This document shows, one piece after another, positions 23,964 to 34,032 of a DNA stretch of 64,000 nucleotides. Positions within the stretch are counted from its first letter, which is position 1, and the number at the start of each line of letters is the position of its first letter. The DNA comes from Acanthosepion esculentum. Lineage: Eukaryota; Mollusca; Cephalopoda; Sepiida; Sepiidae. The stretch is from positions 147,499,164-147,563,163 of the forward strand of contig OZ038478.1 in the NCBI GenBank assembly GCA_964036315.1, written 5' to 3'. Made by a program: the position numbers and the translations under genes. The notes beneath the pieces are model-generated. The model was not told where the DNA came from, did not search any database, and saw only the letters and a program-made list of their open reading frames with translations.

Positions 23964-25183
23964 AGGGGTTGGACAAAATAATTGGAACAGTTGCAAAATC
24001 CACTCCTATATTTCAAAGACCTATTATATTAAGAATTTAACTAAAACTTTATAAGTGCAGGCTATATCTATTTCAAATAAGTTTATTTATCTAATTTACT
24101 GTCTTTGTCTTATTTATTTTAAGAATTTAGTAAAATTTAAGCTAAATACGTGACCTCTCCGAGTTCGGAAAAGAGCAAATTGTTGGAGCTCGCATGGCAG
24201 GAGCCTCAATCACTGAGGATGCTGAACTGTTTGGATTTTCAAGAGCTACCATATCAAGAACACTGACGCAATTCGAGAAACAGGTCAAGACCTCTAGCAA
24301 CCGTAGCAATTTGGGCCGGACTGACAGGGACTGACGTGCATTCAAACGCAATGTGGCAAAAAATCATCGGACAAATACGGCCAAAGTTACTGCTGAGTTG
24401 AATAACCATCTGAATAGTTCAGTTTCTACTAAAACTGTTCGCATATCATGGAAGAGCCGCCGTGAGGAAATCTCTTCTCTCCACTCGCAACATTCAAAAG
24501 AGGTTGAAGTGGTGCAGGGATCACAATACCTGGTCTGCAGACCAATGGAAGCAAGTCATATTCTCAAACAAGTGCAGTTTTTCTCTTTTCCCAACTTCAG
24601 GGCAAGTTTATGTGTGGAGGCAGCCCAAAGAAGCTTACAACCCTGACTGCCTTCTTCTAACAGTGAAGCATGGAGGTGGATCAGTGATAGTTTGGACCGC
24701 CATATCATGGAAATGTCTCAGTCCAATTGTTGCCTTGCATGGTAGAATCAACAGCAAAGATTACCTGAACATTTTGGGAGATAATGTTCATCCAAAGGCC
24801 CAGACTTTATTCCCTGATGGTGACTGCATCTTCCAAAACGATAATGCTCCAATACATACCGCGGTTAAGAATTGGTATGAAGAGCATGAAAGTGAGCTAG
24901 AATACACGGAGTAACCTCCCCAATCTCAATATATCAATATTATTGAACATTTGCGGTGCATTTTGGAGCAACAAGTTAGGTGCCGCTATCCTCCATAGAC
25001 GTGTCATAAAGAGCTGGAGAAGGTGTTAATGGAAGAATGGCTGAAAATTCCTCTGGATGAAGTGTGGAAGTTGTATGATTCCATTCCTAGACGTATTAAA
25101 GCTGTCTGTGAGACTAAAGACCAACTCCATATTAAATAAATTTTCTTTGAATTTAACAGGTGTTTAAATTATTTTGTCTAACT

Positions 25184-25186
<3 letters not shown>
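23964..25186 (+). mobile_element. Near full-length Tc1-like transposon (DD34E type)
   Basis: About 1.22 kb with TIRs AGGGGTTGGACAAAATAATT (left) and AGGAGTTAGACAAAATAATT (right, inward). The transposase is continuous but damaged: HTH with ARMAGASITEDAELFGFSRA (about 24190-24250), TAKVTAELNNHLNSSVSTKT, a second frame open at 24462-24914 (no ATG; YVWRQPKEAYNPDCLL, VKHGGGSVIVWTAIS, FQNDNAPIHTA), then after a TAA PPQSQYINIIEHLR.. and SIPRRIKAVCE. The first catalytic Asp is lost (SNKCSF for SDESSF); the QNDN Asp and the IIE Glu survive. At least one frameshift and several stops make it a pseudogene. It sits 3 bp before a (TA)n run. Confidence 0.9.

Positions 25187-25254
<68 letters not shown>
25187..25254 (+). 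repeat. (TA)n microsatellite
   Basis: About 34 TA units starting at the Tc1 right end. Confidence 0.95.
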
Positions 25255-25256
<2 letters not shown>

Positions 25257-25662
25257 TGTACTCTTCCATCATTGATCCACGCAGGTTGTTGACCCGCGCC
25301 ACCGGGGACTCTTTTACGACGTAACCGACAGCCAGACAACCTACACATATGATTTGATTATAGTGGTGAAGGTTTCGTGCAGGACCATCCAGACTTTTTG
25401 AAGAGGCGAATATAGAGGCTTGGTGCAACGTGTGCCACAAGGTCACCAAACGATCCACCACAGGTTTTGATTTAGAGATGTCCTTCTGCTAGACCAGTTG
25501 CCATCCAAGACTACAGAACCCAGTCTGTCCTGCTATTTACCTCTAACTGGATACAGAAGAAAAAGATTTCCATGGGTATTAGCCCGTAAGTGAATGTAAT
25601 GGAATTCAAACTCGAATTTGTGGAGGCTCTGTAGAGTAATGGACAGCGGCTCGGAATGAGGA

Positions 25663-25668
<6 letters not shown>
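25255..25668 (-). mobile_element. tRNA-derived SINE (minus) with an opposing SINE head
   Basis: 25255 to about 25620 is the reverse complement of the SINE family at 5988: tagaccagttgccatccaag and cagtctgtcctgctattta are the body blocks. Where its own head should be, sequence switches to a plus-strand head (atggacagcggctcggaatg, from about 25639), giving a head-to-head arrangement followed by (TA)n. Confidence 0.75.

Positions 25669-25732
<64 letters not shown>
25669..25732 (+). repeat. (TA)n microsatellite
   Basis: About 32 TA units. Confidence 0.95.
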
Positions 25733-25734
<2 letters not shown>

Positions 25735-25739
25735 AACAA

Positions 25740-26424
25740 TAAAAAATATTAAAAAAATAAAATCTTCAGACACACTGGGTTGTATATTAATTTTCTTTCG
25801 TTTTTATTATTATTTCATTTAGATTCATCGACTAGTTTCGGCCAACATGGCCATCATCAGGAGAAAAATAATAGCACTGCACTACGGAAATGAATGTCTT
25901 GATGGAGAAAATGAACATTTGTCTGTAGTTTTCATTTGTTTTTTATTTTTTTAACGCGAATTTTGGTCAGTCTTTGTGTTGGTCAAACAGGAGTTTTTAA
26001 ATTGTTATTTAAGATAAGAGCTGTATGAATTCATGCTGCTCTGAATTCCTTTGGTCATTTTGACAGATTTTTTGGTTCCTGGAAAGGGGATGTGTCTCTG
26101 TTTAGAGTGTGTGTGTGAGTTATTTGGCTCTTAGGGAGTGAGTGAGTATGATGTGTGTAAGTGTGTATATTCGTGTGGGTGTGCGTATAAGTGTGAGACC
26201 TCAACACCTCCGTAAGCATGTCTGTGTTGTGTGGGTGAGAAATGTGGGAAGGTTTTGATTTGTAGGGTTATATATTAATACTATCTGTATTGTTAAATTC
26301 ATGGTTAAGCCCGGCTGGATAATGTGTTTTTAAACGTTGTATCAACTTATTTTCATGGAACTCTAAAATCTTTCTAATGTTATATGCTCTGGACTTTTCT
26401 ATTCTCTCAATTATAGTGAATTTT

Positions 26425-26430
<6 letters not shown>
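25740..26430 (-). mobile_element. Penelope-like element 3' end
   Basis: Minus-strand product from 26427: FTIIERIEKSRAYNIRKI, then LEFHENKLIQRLKTHYPAGL. This matches the end of PLE GIY-YIG domains (...R.AYWI..L.T..P.GLN), including the Glu-containing helix. About 400 bp of 3' region follow, ending in the hammerhead-like motif at 25831-25860. The RT and GIY motif would lie upstream but are replaced by (TA)n. The assignment rests on this one block plus the motif. Confidence 0.6.
25831..25860 (-). ncRNA. Hammerhead-like motif at a PLE 3' end
   Basis: Minus strand: CTGATGA, T, GGCC-ATGTT-GGCC (stem II), GAAA, CTAG, TC. All core boxes are present and helix III is only a CTAG palindrome, as in PLE hammerheads. 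An extra T before stem II and a weak helix I (one mismatch in six pairs) make activity uncertain. Confidence 0.5.

Positions 26431-26490
<60 letters not shown>
26429..26490 (+). repeat. (TA)n microsatellite
   Basis: About 31 TA units directly at the 5' edge of the PLE fragment. Confidence 0.95.
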
Positions 26491-26498
<8 letters not shown>

Positions 26499-26688
26499 GC
26501 GATATTTTATATATATTGGCTCCTGAAAAATTAATTTCGGTTGAGCTCTTTGGTTTGAGGTGTGAGTTTGTAAACAGTGACTATTTAAGCTAATATTGCA
26601 TGACTCTTCGGCAGAATTGAGTCACTGTCAATCACTGTGTGTTTATCTAAATCTAAAAATAAACACGCTAAAATTCACCTTCATCCTT

Positions 26689-26767
26689 CCGTGCACCGAC
26701 GGTTTAGTGGGAGAAGTTCCGACTGACGCAAATTCAGTCGGGTTTCGATCCTAGCTAGAGGTAACCG

Positions 26768-26768
<1 letters not shown>
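26689..26768 (+). repeat. Possible tRNA-derived fragment
   Basis: A perfect 8-bp stem with a 7-nt loop (ccgactga-cgcaaat-tcagtcgg) is followed by a T-arm-like gggtttcgatcctagc, in tRNA order. Position 33 of the loop is not T and no acceptor stem closes, so this is a tRNA-like relic rather than a tRNA gene. Confidence 0.3.

Positions 26769-26837
<69 letters not shown>
26769..26837 (+). repeat. (TA)n microsatellite
   Basis: About 34 TA units. Confidence 0.95.
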
Positions 26838-26839
<2 letters not shown>

Positions 26840-27089
26840 ATATATCCCTCAAAAATGTTATTAAAATAAAAGAAACCTAATTCTTTTGTAGCTAGAGATG
26901 TGACCTGATGAAACAGGAAAATATATTTTCTGGGGAAATAAATTATGGTCATGGAACCTTAAGATTTTCGGTGTCTTAATTAGTTAATTAATATTTGCTC
27001 TGGTTATACTTTGAGTTCTCTGGATGACATCCTCTTTGGAATTATCTACACGGATTACCAAACCTTTCATTACCTTACTAAAATATATA

Positions 27090-27500
27090 TTTCTGCATTA
27101 TGTTGTGGTTTCTTCTCGACTCGATGTATTACTTAATTATAATTATCTCAAATCCTCCTAATTTCTGTCACTTGTATATCCTTGCTTGAACCGGCTTCTA
27201 ATGCTCTGGACTGAGCGGCCTGGGCGTAGTAGTCGTAGCTCCTGGGGGCACAGTCCTATGGGTAAAGAGAAACTCGGATGAGTTCCACCACGGAATATGT
27301 GATCAAGCGGCGCTAGATCGAGTCTGATTCGCTACCTTCGCTACAGTTGGTATGACGTTTGGCTGAAAATGTAACTGTCCGGGTTTCAATTCTCGGTAGT
27401 GGATGCGCACTGCTGATGAGTCCTAAATATAGGACGAAACGGCCGTCCAGTGCTTTCTGCATTTTGTTGAGGTTTCTTCTAGACTCGATCAATTACTTAA

Positions 27501-27505
<5 letters not shown>
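27090..27505 (+). mobile_element. Retrozyme / PLE pseudo-LTR repeat, partial tandem dimer
   Basis: The segment following the ribozyme (tttctgcattttgttgaggt, from 27455, through gactcg...attacttaatta) also occurs upstream at 27092-27140, so the region holds the tail of one unit plus one nearly whole unit of about 365 bp. Inside the unit are an A-box-like agttggtatga (27345-27355), a B-box-like gggtttcaattctc (27381-27394) and a hammerhead (27407-27453). A related copy lies on the minus strand at 32.9-33.2 kb. Tandem ribozyme units of this size are the form of animal retrozymes and of PLE pseudo-LTRs. No protein is encoded. Confidence 0.75.
27407..27453 (+). ncRNA. Hammerhead ribozyme (complete core)
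   Basis: Stem I GCACTG (27407-27412) pairs with CAGTGC (27448-27453). CTGATGA is at 27413-27419. Stem II GTCCTA-AATA-TAGGAC (27420-27435) is a perfect 6-bp stem with a tetraloop. GAAA is at 27436-27439. A very short helix III (CGGCCG) leads into the cleavage triplet GTC ending at 27447. Every invariant base of the hammerhead core is present. Self-cleavage is expected 3' of C27447. Confidence 0.9.

Positions 27506-27541
<36 letters not shown>
27506..27541 (+). repeat. (TA)n microsatellite
   Basis: About 18 TA units that truncate the retrozyme unit. Confidence 0.95.
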
Positions 27542-27544
<3 letters not shown>

Positions 27545-27872
27545 CTTGCCGTTCAATACGAATAGGTAGGTTCGCTTATCTCACACTTGTCCCTTTTTTT
27601 TAAGAAAAAAGAGTAAAAGATCATCCTTTATTTCCTTGGGTTTGCAGTCTCTCCTCAGTTTTTTCTCTTTCACTTACAGTAAACCTTTCCGTCTTAGTGA
27701 CATTATCGCCTTCCTTGATGTGAATTGATAAAATCTATAAGAATGAAACCCTGAAACACTGAAGCAGTTGAAATAAAAACAACTGTGTAATTTAGTACAA
27801 CAGATGATGTATTGAAAATTGAGTAGAAGAATGAATTTGTGTGAGGACTATTTAATCCTTACTATTTCTCTT
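27545..27872 (+). other. Spacer with a CR1/jockey 3' UTR-like piece
   Basis: cgtcttagtgacattatcgc at about 27693 resembles the end of the CR1/jockey copy at 20930 (cgtcttagtggctctatcgc). No coding sequence is visible. Confidence 0.4.
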
Positions 27873-28130
27873 ATTAGCACATAAGTGAATGTAATGAATT
27901 TGGCTGGGATTCTCTGATTCTACAATCCGAGCTACGCCAGAGCAATGGATTGAGGCTTGGATTGAGGAATCAGAGAGCCAAATTCTAGTTCCAGTCGAGT
28001 TCATTACATTCACTAACTTCCTAATACACTTAGGTGGTAACAGGTGTAACAGAAGGAAAACTGAATTCAAAACTGTACGTAGCCCTGGCGAAGCACATTG
28101 TATGCAGCTAAGCAAATGATCGTTCGCATT
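27873..28130. mobile_element. Two SINE 5' regions in inverted arrangement
   Basis: 27873-27932 is a minus-strand SINE 5' region (agtgaatgtaatgaatttgg and tctctgattctacaatccga). From about 27945 a plus-strand copy begins (atggattgaggcttggattg), with body blocks up to ggtggtaacaggtg and then a diverged tail. The same head-to-head geometry occurs at 25.6 kb. Confidence 0.65.
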
Positions 28131-29215
28131 AACTCGATGATCTCGACTATGGTCGGCAGTTTTGAATTTTCATTGCTTACCGACAATTTCTAATTGTTTT
28201 TTTAGCGCCATTATCTTAGTCAACAATAGGAATGATTATCTAGCACCCCCACACACTAAAACTCTGTTTTATCATACGTAATCTTGAGTGATTGAAAGGT
28301 CTGATGCACTTGCTAATAAACCCTTTCTGTGTTATTTCTGGTTACATAAAACTCAACTTGAAACCAATATACGATACGAAATGCCAGTATGTTAAATATT
28401 TAACAAAATATTTCCTAATTCATTTTAAGATACTGATACTTCTTGCGTTGTTTTTAATGTTTCGTGTTCTTTGTTAGATTATTAGCATTATTTACAGTAA
28501 AACCTTTTAACCGCTTCATATCATTTCGTTACAGACTTGTTTGTTTCAGCAAACGAGAGTTGAGCCTTGCCTAAATAAACAAACTATAGAAAACAGAAAG
28601 AAAGTGCGTAGAACCTCAGAGCCATCACCAGCTAAAGTAGATATTGACGCCTGTAGAGTTGGTAAACATGAATAACGGCAAAGTAATGTTCAGGTTCAAC
28701 AGAATCAACACAATTAAGTCTGAATAGATTTAAATAAATAAGATGACTACGGGGGCTTCTTCTTTCTCAAATAAGAATTTTTACTCGTCTTTTACTTCGT
28801 CGATGTTCTTTTTTTATTTTCACATTTATACATCTTGTCTCTCACGCTCCTAATATGCATATAACAAGATACCCTTGTTATGTTAGAAGGAATGGAAATG
28901 TAAGAGGTTTCGTTGATGGAAATGGAGATAGCGCTGACAATTGAGTATTATTTCTGTGGGTGATGATGCTTCTACTGTGAACAAAAGAAAATGGCTGACA
29001 AAATACCAGAAATAAAGATGAGGCAGGGATTACAAACTAAATTACACCGTGTAAGAGTTGAATCTCGCTTTAGATATAAGACCTTGTGTTGGAAGAAAAG
29101 ACTGAATAACATTGCTTCCGAAATTATTCTCAGAGTGAGCTGCACATAAAATAAAATCCAGGTATTTACACACATAATGTCACTGTCGCATATGCTAAGG
29201 AATTTTAGCGTTCGT
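28131..29215. other. 1.1 kb without recognisable features
   Basis: Short frames only. No TE domain, RNA fold or repeat noticed. Confidence 0.4.
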
Positions 29216-29218
29216 TTA

Positions 29219-29275
29219 CTTACATGGACTCCTACATGGACTCCTACGTGGACTCCTACGTGGACTCCTACATAC
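29219..29275 (+). repeat. 12-bp minisatellite
   Basis: Four full copies and a partial copy of tac(a/g)tggactcc. It reads (GVHV)n on the minus strand within an open frame (28972-29313) that otherwise has no domain. Confidence 0.9.
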
Positions 29276-29279
29276 AGGA

Positions 29280-30337
29280 GCCTATACAGCAGATACATTA
29301 ATATGTCATTCAAATATTAAAACGAGCCCATACACATACAAGCGCACACTCAAAAATAGGTACCTAGAAAAAATCACTAAAAAAGAGCATACCGTGATTT
29401 AAAAAGCCCCAAACTTCATAAAAACAACGTTTATAATCAAAATATTTGTGTTTATTAGGAAGAGCAAAGTATTTTTTTTATTATTTTATAATTTTTTTTA
29501 ATCCTTTCTAGCACGTTCGAAATTTCGAAATATTTGTTATATTCTTTTTTTTCTTGCGTCAACCCGTGGGCCAAAGATTCGTATAGGGAATTTAGCCTCT
29601 TTTTTTCGGTAAAAAATACATTGTCTTAGAAATTCTTACAAATATTTTCCATTAATAATGATTTTTTACAAGAACTGTTTTAATTTTTTTTTAAAATTTT
29701 AATTAGAATATTTTATTAAGTTTTAAATCTTTTAAATTCTGTATTAATTTCAGCATTTCAAATGATATTACTATTAAGTAAAAATTATATGTATAAACAT
29801 ACATGGAAAAGCTTAGTACAAATCATCTAACACCAATATTTAAAAACAAATATTGAATTTTTTCGCTGATTTTTGTAGATACGGACGCCTATACACGACG
29901 TTATCAGAATAAAAGATTTATAATTATAATACATTTAAAGCTACCATTTCTAAAAACAGTAAGATATATAATCCGGTGTTCTTATAGATATTTTTATTTT
30001 TACACAATAGTGCTCAATGTAAATTCACAGAGCTTTAATATTATAAATTAACTGATTTAAAATATGTTTTTTCGCTACACAGTAATAACCATGTTTCAAA
30101 AATGGAAGCTAAAACCTTCGAATTTAATTTTGTTATTAAATTAAAGATATTAGTTCCATTTCCACGTCAAGCGAATTTTGGAGTAAATTATTTTTAAATT
30201 TACAGTTTTAAAGGCACGGCAAAGATTCACAATTGAGTGTTTCCAAGGATGCAGAGAAATCCACTCATCTAGACAAGGGGTGATAGCTTGTTCAATTTCA
30301 ATTTTCGTTGTATCAGTTAATAGTTACTCTCCCTCTA

Positions 30338-30345
<8 letters not shown>
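29280..30345. other. 1.1 kb AT-rich, no recognisable features
   Basis: Very AT-rich with T- and A-runs. Nothing identified. Confidence 0.4.

Positions 30346-30349
<4 letters not shown>

Positions 30350-30415
<66 letters not shown>
30350..30415 (+). repeat. (TA)n(TG)n compound microsatellite
   Basis: About 16 TA then about 17 TG units, preceded by a short CT tract. Confidence 0.95.
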
Positions 30416-30416
<1 letters not shown>

Positions 30417-31461
30417 GTCCCTGCGACAATTTTATCTTTACTCTCTCACACAATCTTTGATCTAATAATGCCCTTGCATATATACATGTTTATGAATGGC
30501 TCATTATTTGAAACTACAGCATGCCAGTTACACGAGACATCAGACATTATATTAAAATGGAAAATATAAACTAGAAAAATACATAAAACGTGAGTATGGA
30601 TTTATAAAAAAAAAATACGATTAAAATATGTATAAATGAAGTTACAAATAAAGAAAGTTATTATATCAAAATCCGGAAAAGTAATAAAATGACCTTTGAT
30701 GCCATCTTTATTATTCCTCTTAATCTATTTTTCTAATTACCTTCTTATTTTCCATGAAAATTCTACCGCAAATATTCTAACATCTCATAATATGTCAACT
30801 ATTAAAAGGTAAATAAACATTAATGAAGTCAAATTACCAAAATTTATTATAACGTAGAATTCAAATTACGATAAACGTTCCTTGTCAGTCAAACACTCCA
30901 AACTCTAGTGTAAAAACATTGATTCACGAGACTCGGTTCTCAAGTGAAAAACAAATGATGCATAATCACTTGCCAGCAATCATACGAAGATGACTGTATC
31001 TAGATACGTTGAACGAAATATGGTAAATAAATAAAATGCAAAGCAGGATTAAAAATAAGAGAGACGAGAAACCTGGAATATATCTACGAGGAAAAGGAGA
31101 AAACAACGAAAACAAAAATAGGGATAAGTAAATATAAAGAAATAATTTTATTGAAATTCTTGTATCTAATCGGACCTGGATGTGAGTAAGAAAATATGCT
31201 TAGAGACAAAAAGTGAAAATACTTAATGCTAGTCATTTCGCTTGCAAAAAGCCCTGTTAGAATTGATGGCGGAACATAATTTATCGGGAAAGCGTTCCCT
31301 GGTGATATATTTAAGTTGATTGCTGTAATCAGAAAAAGAAAACTGGACCTTAGAAAGAAAAAGAATGAAAACAATAGCTTAGAAATATAGACTTTTAACT
31401 TTTATTTCAGTCAGTTCTTTTATTTTCTGCCTGCGTATCGACGTATCAGTCATGTGTAATT
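30416..31461. other. 1 kb without recognisable features
   Basis: AT-rich. A 96-codon minus frame (31084-31374) has no recognisable domain. Confidence 0.4.
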
Positions 31462-31595
31462 CCTGTCTATCACGGCCCATTCGTGCCTATATAGTCTGTC
31501 TCGGCCCATTCGTGCCTATCTCGGCTTATTCATACCTGTCTGACTGTAATGGATCATTCTTACCTGTCGCAGCCTATTCGTACTCGTCTGTATAT
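31462..31595 (+). repeat. Degenerate ~20-30-bp tandem repeat
   Basis: Five decaying copies of cggcccattcgtgcctat with variable spacers. The first two are identical over this 18-mer. Confidence 0.65.
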
Positions 31596-31722
31596 ATATT
31601 CAGATCATATTTAACAATATTCATGCAATATTATAAAGCTGGTGGAAACTGAATGACACAAATGTACCCACATTAAAGCCAATGTTTTGTATCATATTTA
31701 AATCATTTCAGTTGATAATTAT

Positions 31723-31724
<2 letters not shown>

Positions 31725-31817
<93 letters not shown>
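31725..31817 (+). repeat. (CT)n(TA)n compound microsatellite
   Basis: About 16 CT units then about 30 TA units. Confidence 0.95.
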
Positions 31818-31819
<2 letters not shown>

Positions 31820-32392
31820 AAAAACCATTGTATCACTTCTTGAATTTTGTTATTCAGTGGTCTCTCATACCGTGTTGAAGAAAAACAGAGCAGCGGACAA
31901 ACTTCAAGCCCGGTAAAAACTAAAGAGTTTATGTCGAACTGTTTCGCCTACTGTAAGGTTAGTAGGAGAGAAGGCCTTGCAGGAACAGTCGAATAGATTG
32001 TTCATCTGTCAAACTCTCCACTTCGGTGGAGAAGAATCTGGACGAGGCTTTGCCACAGTTCTAAAGGGAACCGGATCTATTGATGTAGAAATATTCATTT
32101 CAAGTCCGTTACAATATCTAAAGAGCAACTGTCAAAAAGACCATCGTCTTTCATGTTATTACAAGATAGTCGGTTAACATACATTAATAAGAGTGTCTGG
32201 TAAAAATATATATATAGACCCGACAAAGAAATTTTAATAAACAGTTTGGATCGTGTGATCAGAGACGAATCTATTTCAGCAAACTCGCATATATGCATAT
32301 ACTATTACGCACGTACACTTCTATAAACACCACAAAATCATCTCCTACAAAAGAACATCCAATCTGTGTGTTCTTTTTTTAATGATAACTCA

Positions 32393-32395
<3 letters not shown>
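31818..32395. other. No gene recognised
   Basis: Contains a short hairpin (ctccacttcggtggag, about 32016-32031) and a 66-codon frame with no domain. GC is higher than its surroundings around 31.9-32.1 kb, so this could be part of an unidentified repeat. Confidence 0.35.
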
Positions 32396-32461
<66 letters not shown>

Positions 32462-32474
32462 TAGATAGATAGAT
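32396..32474 (+). repeat. (TA)n(GATA)n compound microsatellite
   Basis: About 31 TA units then four GATA units. Confidence 0.95.
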
Positions 32475-32804
32475 ATTAATGCATGTTTTATTAAATAATA
32501 TAGACAGGTTTTGTCTATTTTAAGTAAGTTCCTTTCATATTTTCTGATAAGCTTAATCACATTATCGTAGAAAGACTATCATTGTTGTTTCGTCCGTGTG
32601 TTGTTTGATTTGTTAAAATTGTCATCTTTGATAATAACTTATGAAAGCCGAAAGCTTAGATTGGATTTAAATATGTATCAATATGGTGTTTTCCTTTGGT
32701 CTTTCAAATATAATGTGATTAATCTTATCAGACAATATGAAAGGAAATTACTTAAAATAAATAGACAAAACTTGTCTATATTATTTAATGAAACATGCAT
32801 TAAT
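32475..32804. repeat. Imperfect ~93-bp inverted repeat, possible PLE 5' region
   Basis: 32475-32565 and 32710-32804 are reverse complements with a few substitutions and a 4-bp indel. The right arm lies in an open frame (32598-32852, no ATG) containing KLLKINRQ...CINEKLLPKF, which recalls the N-terminal region of PLE proteins. That match is weak. The left arm joins a (GATA)n tract and the right arm joins the minus-strand retrozyme at about 32866. Confidence 0.55.
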
Positions 32805-32865
32805 GAAAAATTGCTGCCGAAATTTACACATATATATGACAGAAATTATTAGGAGAATTTGATAA

Positions 32866-33222
32866 TTATAATTAAGTAATTCACCGAGTCTGAAACCTCA
32901 ACAGAATGCAGAAAGCACTGGACGGCCGTTTCGTCCTATATTTGGGACTCATCAGCAGTGCGCATCCACTACCGAGAATTGAAACCCTGACAGTTAGGTT
33001 GTCAAGCAAACATCCTACCAACTGTTCCAACGGGCCTCGGTGACGACGAGATTGCAAATCAGACTCAATATAGCGCCGCTCACTCACAAATTCCGTGGTG
33101 AAACTCAAATGAGATTCTCTCTAACCATAGGACGGTACCCCGGAGCCACGACTACTATCACCAAGCCGCTCAATCTTGAGCATTAGAAGCCGGTTCAAGC
33201 AATGATATATAAATGAATTACT
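32866..33222 (-). mobile_element. Retrozyme / PLE pseudo-LTR unit (minus)
   Basis: Minus-strand counterpart of the unit at 27.1-27.5 kb, about 357 bp from the TTGCTTGAACCGGCTTCTAA block (near 33205) to CTTAATTATAATTATC (near 32870). It has a hammerhead at 32915-32961, an A-box-like agttggtaggatg (complement of 33011-33023) and B-box-like gggtttcaattctc (complement of 32974-32987). A truncated plus-strand copy follows immediately, so two units face each other. Confidence 0.75.
32915..32961 (-). ncRNA. Hammerhead ribozyme (complete core, minus strand)
   Basis: On the minus strand: GCACTG stem I, CTGATGA (32955-32949), stem II GTCC...GGAC with an 8-nt loop, GAAA (32932-32929), short helix III CGGCCG, GTC, then CAGTGC. 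The core is identical to the copy at 27407. One stem II pair is lost by a T-to-C change next to the loop. Cleavage is predicted 3' of the C at 32921. Confidence 0.9.
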
Positions 33223-33303
33223 TAGTGATAGTAGTCGTGGCTCCGGGGGCACCGTCCTATGGTTAGAGAGAATCTCAGTTGAGTTTCACCACGGAATTTG
33301 TGA
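33084..33303. repeat. Near-perfect ~78-bp inverted repeat of retrozyme sequence
   Basis: Arms 33084-33161 and 33225-33303 are reverse complements with few differences and a 63-bp spacer. The right arm is a truncated plus-strand copy of the unit that lies on the minus strand to its left. Confidence 0.85.
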
Positions 33304-33329
33304 AGGAGAACACGGTCATGTCGGTCAGA

Positions 33330-33695
33330 CAATTCCTGCTACCACATCACCTTACATCTATCCACATAACTCATCAGACTGAAACCCTCTTGTTTATTAT
33401 ATGTGGGGTGCTGTTGAGCGAAAGACTAATGAAGCTCCTTGTAACATCGAAGATGAACTTAAGGCAAGGAGTATGACAACATTCACCAAATTAAGCAAGA
33501 AGACCATCCAGAAAGTTGCAGGAGATTCCGAAATTTTATGAAGCTGGTGGGTGAATCCAATAGTAAAATTAATTGAATAAATTTACTATCTATTATTTCA
33601 AGATATTTTGTGTATATTTGGCAAATATATTCGTTAAAATGAAATATCCGTTTAATTTTAATTTTTCCGTAATTTAGACTGCAATTTATACATCG

Positions 33696-33699
<4 letters not shown>
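33330..33699 (+). mobile_element. DD37D-type (maT-like) mariner 3' fragment
   Basis: Product: SSD*NPLVYYMWGAVERKTNE (usual SPDxNPLDYYVWG..ER), then EDELKAR and KLSKKTIQKVAGDSE, the C-terminal half of a mariner transposase. The third catalytic Asp is Val (LVYY). The 3' sequence (ttgaataaatttactat, cgtaatttagac) matches the minus-strand copy at 53.4 kb. 5'-truncated. Confidence 0.75.
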
Positions 33700-33700
<1 letters not shown>

Positions 33701-33745
<45 letters not shown>

Positions 33746-33784
33746 CAACTAATAAACTCGGTTTGCGTACACAAACACACACAC

Positions 33785-33853
<69 letters not shown>
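33701..33853 (+). repeat. Two (TA)n blocks
   Basis: 33701-33740 and 33785-33853, separated by 44 bp of unique sequence ending in acacacac. Confidence 0.95.
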
Positions 33854-33857
<4 letters not shown>

Positions 33858-33962
33858 AGCGCACATTGTAATAAAACTGTGTTAAATGTAGAATAACAGC
33901 GATTTATACTAATCATATACATTTTGTTCCTTGGATGGTTTTCAATCCGTGTATAACGATTG

Positions 33963-33964
<2 letters not shown>

Positions 33965-34029
<65 letters not shown>

Positions 34030-34032
34030 CGT
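33965..34032 (+). repeat. (TG)n microsatellite
   Basis: About 30 TG units, then tgcgtgcgtgcg. Confidence 0.95.

Noticed and set aside
26689..26768. Functional tRNA gene
   Set aside because: The anticodon-like hairpin has an 8-bp stem and lacks T33, and no acceptor stem pairs; kept only as a possible tRNA-derived relic.
29219..29275. CRISPR array
   Set aside because: Units are 12 bp with no spacers; a simple minisatellite in eukaryotic DNA.
28972..29313. 113-codon minus frame with (GVHV)n repeats
   Set aside because: The repeat is explained by a 12-bp minisatellite; the rest has no domain.
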